Source: a virus. From it: 21,435 nt of DNA. The stretch is taken from IMG/VR virus record IMGVR_UViG_3300042327_001120, positions 1 through 21,435 of that record; one strand, given 5' to 3'. The notes beneath the pieces were generated by a model. That model made no database searches. It saw only the letters and a list, made by a program, of their open reading frames with translations, and was not told where the DNA came from. Of the stretch, positions 17,918-21,435 are shown one piece after another. Made by a program: the position numbers and the translations under genes. The number at the start of each line of letters is the position of its first letter. Within the stretch, counting starts at the first letter, position 1.

Positions 17918-18674
17918 CAGCGGAGAGTTCTACTCTCGAATCGGGACATCGCTTGAAGCGGTGAAGGAACTCGGATCTTGGATTGCCAGGAGCGGAGTCT
18001 TTAATTGTCAGAAGGATGAGCAAGGGAACATGATTGCCCTTGAGTGTCTGGCCACACGCAAGACTCCGTTCGATTTCAAGCGAGAGTTTCATCTGGTCAA
18101 CGGATCGTTGACGATGCGGTCAGACGCGATGCTTGCCGGTTACCGGACTCGCGGCGGTAAGGTCATCTGGAAGCAGTTCGATTCGACTGCCGCGATTGGC
18201 ATCTGGAAGTACGACGGCAACGAATGCGAAATCGGATTCACCGCAGAAGATGCGAAGCAAGCTGGCCTATTACCCGCAAAGCCAGGATCTGGCTGGCAGA
18301 AAGATCCGTCGGCTATGCTCCGCGCTCGCTGCATCTCGAAGGCTATCCGCATGCTGGCTCCCGAGGTTGTTGCCGGTGTTTATGCCACCGAGGAAGCCGC
18401 CGACTTCAACACCCCATCAACACCCGCTCAACCCACTCCGACGCGCCAGACGGTCAATGTGACGCCGGAATCGACCTTCTCGCTGACAGACAAGCTGGAG
18501 CAAATCCTCGAACCGCACAGCGACATCGCCAATGCGTTCCTGCTCTCGAAGAACCTAATCAAGGAAGGTCAGAACTTCCGCGATGTCTCGACCAAGGTGG
18601 CCAACATGATCGTATCCGATCCTGACAGCTTCATCTCCAAGGCTAAGGCATTTTCAGCTCCTACACTCGAATGA
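17841..18674 (+). CDS. RecT/Red-beta-type single-strand annealing protein
   Basis: A 277-residue protein. After a polar Ser/Thr-rich start (SQTQSLATTSTDSGEFYSRI), the core reads LGSWIARSGVF, then DFKREFHLVNGSLTMRSDAM, LAGYRTRGGKVIWKQF, WKYDGNECEIGF, then DPSAMLRARCISKAIRMLAP and EVVAGVYATEEA. This order fits phage RecT-like annealing proteins, which coat single strands and pair them during recombination and repair. The C-terminus (SLTDKLEQILEPHSDIANAF) is helical. It overlaps the exonuclease gene by ATGA, the usual partner arrangement, which strengthens the call. No ATPase motif is seen, as expected for this class. Confidence 0.7.
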   Translation: MSNNLQTNLTVAVPSQTQSLATTSTDSGEFYSRIGTSLEAVKELGSWIARSGVFNCQKDEQGNMIALECLATRKTPFDFKREFHLVNGSLTMRSDAMLAGYRTRGGKVIWKQFDSTAAIGIWKYDGNECEIGFTAEDAKQAGLLPAKPGSGWQKDPSAMLRARCISKAIRMLAPEVVAGVYATEEAADFNTPSTPAQPTPTRQTVNVTPESTFSLTDKLEQILEPHSDIANAFLLSKNLIKEGQNFRDVSTKVANMIVSDPDSFISKAKAFSAPTLE

Positions 18675-19465
18675 GTATTCTAAACCGCCACATCAACTTC
18701 GACATGCCAGCCGAGAAGTATCACGCCGTTGACGCTCTCTCAAAGTCGATGATGACCAAGATCCTCAAGTCACCGGCGCACTACAAAGCCGCGCTGGACG
18801 AGCATCAGGAGCCAACGAAAGCTATGCAGATGGGTACGGCGATTCATACCGCTGTTCTCGAACCGCAACTCTATTCTCAGGTTGTCGCCGTTGTCCCACC
18901 GGACATCGACGGTCGGACCAAGGAAGGCAAAGCGTGGAAGGAGCAGCACAAGTCACGCATCCATCTGACTCATGCCGAGGACATCGATGTCCAGGGCGTC
19001 GCGAACAGTGTCCGTCGCCATCCGTTCTGGGACATCATTCATCTTAACCACAAGATCGAAGCCAGTGTGTTTGCCGAGGACGAGGAAACCGGCATTCCTC
19101 TGAAAGCTCGCCCTGATCTTTGGGTCGAGGACCACACCCTGGTCGATGTGAAAACAACGGACGACGCATCGCCTGAAGCGTTCAGCCGCACAATCACCTC
19201 GTTCGGCTACCACATTCAAGCCGCGCACTATCTGGCCATGACCGGAGCGGAGAACTTCATCTTCGTCGCCGTGGAACGCAAAGCTCCGTACGCCGTTGGC
19301 ATCTATCGGCTCGACATCGAGTGGCTTCAGGCCGGTGAGAATCTGCGGCGTAAAGCCATCTCGACGCTCCACGAGTGCCGCGCACTGGACAGTTGGCCAG
19401 CCTATCCGACAGCGACACAAACACTTTCATGCCCGAAATGGGTGCTGAATAAATCCGAGAGTTAG
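18671..19465 (+). CDS. RecE-like 5'-3' exonuclease (PD-(D/E)XK, DUF3799 type)
   Basis: A 264-residue protein. The start YHAVDALSKSMMTKILKSPAHYKAAL and MGTAIHTAVLEP (residues 54-65) match the N-terminus of the RecE/DUF3799 exonuclease family. The metal site is Glu130 (NHKIEASV), Asp149 (ARPDLW), Asp159-Val-Lys161 (VDVKTT), with Gln183 and Tyr187 (GYHIQAAHYLAM) after it. Such enzymes resect double-strand ends to leave 3' tails for the partner annealing protein, here the gene just upstream. The active-site set looks complete. Confidence 0.85.
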   Translation: MSILNRHINFDMPAEKYHAVDALSKSMMTKILKSPAHYKAALDEHQEPTKAMQMGTAIHTAVLEPQLYSQVVAVVPPDIDGRTKEGKAWKEQHKSRIHLTHAEDIDVQGVANSVRRHPFWDIIHLNHKIEASVFAEDEETGIPLKARPDLWVEDHTLVDVKTTDDASPEAFSRTITSFGYHIQAAHYLAMTGAENFIFVAVERKAPYAVGIYRLDIEWLQAGENLRRKAISTLHECRALDSWPAYPTATQTLSCPKWVLNKSES

Positions 19466-19491
19466 ACCACAATCCAAATCCCTAAAACAAT

Positions 19492-19926
19492 ATGTTCAAA
19501 GTTAATCGCAAAGACGCCGGAGGCAGCTACATCAACGCTGAAGGCGAGTACACCGTCACCGTGATGAAGGTCGAGGAAACGCTCGACGCCAAGGGCCGCG
19601 AGGTCTGCAAGGTGACATTCGCAACCGAGGACGGATCGAGCATCGCCGACCGTTTTATCAACCAGGAGAATGTCTGGTTCCGCGTGAATCAGCTTGTCGC
19701 CGCCACCAACCACAATGTGCCAGATGGAACCGAGGTGGACTTCCTCGGCGTCAAGGGCAGCTATGCCAACTTCCTGCGCTCAATGATTGGTCTTGAGCTG
19801 GCCATCACCGTTCGTGCTGAAGAGTACGAATCGAATGGCGAGAAGAAGAGGGCGTATCGCATCAAGAACATGAAGGCAGCTCCTGCGCCGACTGCTCCTG
19901 AGTCTGACGAAGAAAAGCCGTTCTAA
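19492..19926 (+). CDS. DUF669-like ssDNA-binding protein candidate
   Basis: A 144-residue protein of mostly strands: MFKVNRKDAGGSYINAEGEY, TVTVMKVEETLDAKGREVCK, then VTFATEDGSSIADRFINQEN and VDFLGVKGSYANFLRSMIGL. This is the shape of DUF669-type phage proteins that accompany recombinases. The tail ends SDEEKPF, an acidic tip finishing in Pro-Phe, which resembles the C-terminal peptide by which bacterial SSBs call partners. I infer ssDNA binding and partner recruitment. It follows the exonuclease by 26 bases with a G-poor leader. Confidence 0.65.
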   Translation: MFKVNRKDAGGSYINAEGEYTVTVMKVEETLDAKGREVCKVTFATEDGSSIADRFINQENVWFRVNQLVAATNHNVPDGTEVDFLGVKGSYANFLRSMIGLELAITVRAEEYESNGEKKRAYRIKNMKAAPAPTAPESDEEKPF

Positions 19927-19996
19927 ACTAAGGAAGACGGGGGGAGGGGAGCGCATTCCTAGTTAACGCTCAAACCTAAGAATTCAATTCGCATCC

Positions 19997-20641
19997 ATGA
20001 AAGTCAAAATCGCAGCAATCACAAAACCACTTGTCGGCGACGGTAACATGACCGCATCCGACTTCATCACGTTCGCCGCCCGTGTCAGCAATCCGTCGAA
20101 CCAGATGAGTCTGCTCACCGCTCCAAAACTACTGGCCTACTGCATCAAGAACGGCCACTGGAGCATTTTCGAGCAGGCCAGTATGACGGTCGAGATTCAG
20201 ACCAGCCGCGCCATCTCCGCTCAGATCATCAGACACAAATCGTTCTGCTTCCAGGAGTGGAGCCAAAGATATGCGCCAAGCGATGTTCCCGAGCCGGTCG
20301 AACTTCGCACTCAGGATCGAGTCAACCGCCAGGGAAGTGGTGATTCGTTCGATCAAGACTGGGCGTACGACGCGGTGGCCAAGTCTGTCGATCTTGCGTT
20401 CAAGACCTATCGCCAGCTCCTCCAGGAGGGTGTGAGCCGCGAGACTGCTCGCATGGTTCTTCCGCTCTGCACGCAGACGACGCTGTACATGACTGGAAAC
20501 ATTCGCTCATGGATTCATTACTTCGAGCAGCGGTGTGCGAAGGGTACGCAGAAGGAGCATCGCCAGATCGCGCTGGCCATTCGAGACGGCATTTTTGCCG
20601 AGCATTTCCAGGTCATCCATGAGGCAATTACGAGCGAATAA
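19997..20641 (+). CDS. thyX: Flavin-dependent thymidylate synthase ThyX
   Basis: A 214-residue protein. RHKSFCFQEWSQRY (79-92) is the ThyX signature (usual form RHRxxSxNExSxRY). Nearby SIFEQASMTVEIQTSR provides the N-terminal FAD/dUMP site residues, and GTQKEHRQIALAI the C-terminal helix. ThyX converts dUMP to dTMP with FAD and NADPH and methylene-tetrahydrofolate, with no dihydrofolate made. Phages carry it to raise dTTP during replication. The length is usual for phage versions. The first Ser of the usual signature is shifted (KSFCF), but the fold is intact. It has a 70-base leader with a purine-rich stretch. Confidence 0.96.
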   Translation: MKVKIAAITKPLVGDGNMTASDFITFAARVSNPSNQMSLLTAPKLLAYCIKNGHWSIFEQASMTVEIQTSRAISAQIIRHKSFCFQEWSQRYAPSDVPEPVELRTQDRVNRQGSGDSFDQDWAYDAVAKSVDLAFKTYRQLLQEGVSRETARMVLPLCTQTTLYMTGNIRSWIHYFEQRCAKGTQKEHRQIALAIRDGIFAEHFQVIHEAITSE

Positions 20642-20642
20642 A

Positions 20643-20804
20643 ATGAACAAACCCAAACCCAAACGTCCCGTTGCCAAGATGTTTGTCGTGTCAGACGACA
20701 CGCACAAGCGACTCAAAGAATACGCAAAGCGCAAAGGCTACAAACTGCAATACGTAGCAGATGAGGCGGTGAGTGAGTACTTGGAAGGAAAGGAAACGAA
20801 ATGA
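20643..20804 (+). CDS. RHH/CopG-like small DNA-binding protein, 53 aa
   Basis: A 53-residue protein starting one base after the ThyX stop. MNKPKPKRPVAKMFVVSDDT, then HKRLKEYAKRKGYKLQYVAD and EAVSEYLEGKETK. A basic start, one strand, and two helices (THKRLKEYAKRKG and LQYVADEAVSEYL) fit the ribbon-helix-helix fold. These form dimers and often repress their own operon. The frame is open upstream inside thyX, but the ATG at 20643 is the sensible start. The next gene overlaps by ATGA with an AAGGA site. Confidence 0.68.
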   Translation: MNKPKPKRPVAKMFVVSDDTHKRLKEYAKRKGYKLQYVADEAVSEYLEGKETK

Positions 20805-21055
20805 GCGACACCCCAATATCAGACAGCACACCGCACAACGTGGCCGAACTCGGCATGCTGTGCAGGAGTCTCGAACGCGACCTCACCGCGTCCAATGCAA
20901 TCATCCGTCAGCAGCAATTGTTGGATGAAGAGAACCTGCGGCTGCAAGAGCGCATCAAGCGGTTGGAGCGTGAGATTGAAGTGCTTCGATTCTATGGAAA
21001 CAAGGGATGCACAGCGGTTGCTGATAAAATACTAGCTAGGAATGCAAAGATATGA
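20801..21055 (+). CDS. 84-aa coiled-coil protein, paralogue of last gene
   Basis: An 84-residue protein: MSDTPISDSTPHNVAELGML, then CRSLERDLTASNAIIRQQ and a coiled coil (LDEENLRLQERIKRLEREIE), ending VLRFYGNKGCTAVADKILA. The closing segment YGNKGCTAVAD recurs as YGNKDCTAMAD in the gene at 21216, so they are paralogues. This form (ending RFYGNKxCTAxAD) seems a recurrent phage protein of unknown function. It overlaps the next gene by ATGA. Confidence 0.66.
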   Translation: MSDTPISDSTPHNVAELGMLCRSLERDLTASNAIIRQQQLLDEENLRLQERIKRLEREIEVLRFYGNKGCTAVADKILARNAKI

Positions 21056-21219
21056 ACGAAGAACTACTGACCAAACTATTGGAATACATTGACGCGGCAA
21101 TCGACGCAAAATCTGAACAAGCGAGAGAATCGTCTGACGGAGGATTGGTTGAGGCGGTCGTAAAATTTCGCGTAAGAGATGAACTGTTCAGTCTAATTAA
21201 AAAGGAGGCCAAGCCGTGA
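21052..21219 (+). CDS. 55-aa small protein, unknown function
   Basis: A short frame of 55 residues: MNEELLTKLLEYIDAAIDAK, SEQARESSDGGLVEAVVKFR, VRDELFSLIKKEAKP. It is helical with both ends overlapping neighbours (ATGA at the start, GTGA at the stop). The AAGGAGG ribosome site of the next gene lies within its last codons. No family recognised. Confidence 0.65.
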   Translation: MNEELLTKLLEYIDAAIDAKSEQARESSDGGLVEAVVKFRVRDELFSLIKKEAKP

Positions 21220-21435
21220 ATCTACCAAAATCAAGCATCATTGATGAGATAGCAGATCATCGTGACGAACTGCTAAATGAGAACAGAAAACTCAACCAAC
21301 GCATCAAGCGGCTGGAGGAGGCTTTGGACAAGACATCAAAAGCAGCGTGTAAACACATCAAACAGTTGGAGAGCGAAGTGTATGCGCTTCGACTCTACGG
21401 CAATAAGGACTGCACAGCTATGGCCGATCAAGCGT
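21216..21435 (+). CDS. Coiled-coil protein paralogous to 20801-21055, 3' end cut by window
   Basis: The frame starts at GTG overlapping the previous stop (GTGA), with a strong AAGGAGG ribosome site 8 bases before it, and is still open at the window end (73 codons seen). MNLPKSSIIDEIADHRDELL, then a coiled coil (NENRKLNQRIKRLEEALDKT), then LYGNKDCTAMADQA. It aligns with the C-terminal half of the gene at 20801-21055. Function unknown. Confidence 0.65.
   Translation, partial: MNLPKSSIIDEIADHRDELLNENRKLNQRIKRLEEALDKTSKAACKHIKQLESEVYALRLYGNKDCTAMADQA

Noticed and set aside
1-21435. tRNA genes, CRISPR arrays, insertion sequences, integrase and att sites
   Set aside because: Reading both strands showed no cloverleaf with a T-loop, no regular spacer arrays, no transposase or integrase motifs and no clear att repeats; the cruciform at 17526 does not fit a tRNA.

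Overview
The window is part of a tailed double-stranded DNA bacteriophage genome, or possibly an excised prophage-like contig. Evidence: dense, short, often overlapping genes; a probable major capsid protein; a tail fibre with a C-terminal S74-type chaperone domain; a Pam3-gp28-like holin; a lysozyme-like endolysin; a RecT/RecE-type recombination pair; a ThyX thymidylate synthase; and a probable small terminase. No integrase, excision att site, tRNA or CRISPR array is visible. The host cannot be named. Genes that follow a gap mostly have A/C-rich leaders without a Shine-Dalgarno sequence, while overlapping genes often have one. That style fits lineages such as Verrucomicrobiota or Bacteroidota, but this is only inference.

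Layout. (1) 1-4581, plus strand: a translationally coupled cassette of two paralogous GT25-like glycosyltransferases (the first cut by the window edge), a class I methyltransferase between them and a GH130-like propeller protein, then a small protein and a scaffold-like coiled-coil protein. It ends at a strong hairpin terminator (4602-4642). (2) 4646-11228, minus strand. Read in transcription order this runs from a probable small terminase and a PD-(D/E)XK-like protein to the capsid protein, two tandem terminators, virion and tail-fibre genes, and then a lysis block. The lysis block holds two small membrane proteins, a 59-aa ORF overlapping a lipoprotein gene in another frame (spanin-like layout), and a 55-aa Pro-rich protein. 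(3) 11229-11422: a divergent control region with a dyad, a hairpin before the terminase start and a good plus-strand promoter. (4) 11423-16110, plus strand: about sixteen small genes, mostly of unknown function, including a Gp88-like Cys-rich protein, a zinc-ribbon-like protein and the lysozyme. (5) 16111-16478: no convincing gene, but strong RNA secondary structure ending in a terminator. (6) 16485-21435, plus strand: replication/recombination block (two unknown proteins, a structured leader, a helix-turn-helix protein, RecT-like annealing protein, RecE-like exonuclease, SSB/DUF669-like protein, ThyX, RHH-like protein and small coiled-coil proteins), cut by the window end.

How the genes work together (inference). 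The divergent region near 11.3 kb separates a leftward packaging/virion/lysis transcript from a rightward early transcript. The rightward genes would handle takeover and DNA metabolism. The 1-4.6 kb sugar cassette could decorate virions or alter host surface glycans. The most unusual items are the sugar-modification cassette, two structured RNA elements (16228-16400 and 17526-17605), the overlapping spanin-like pair, and a promoter placed so that its transcript would be nearly leaderless.
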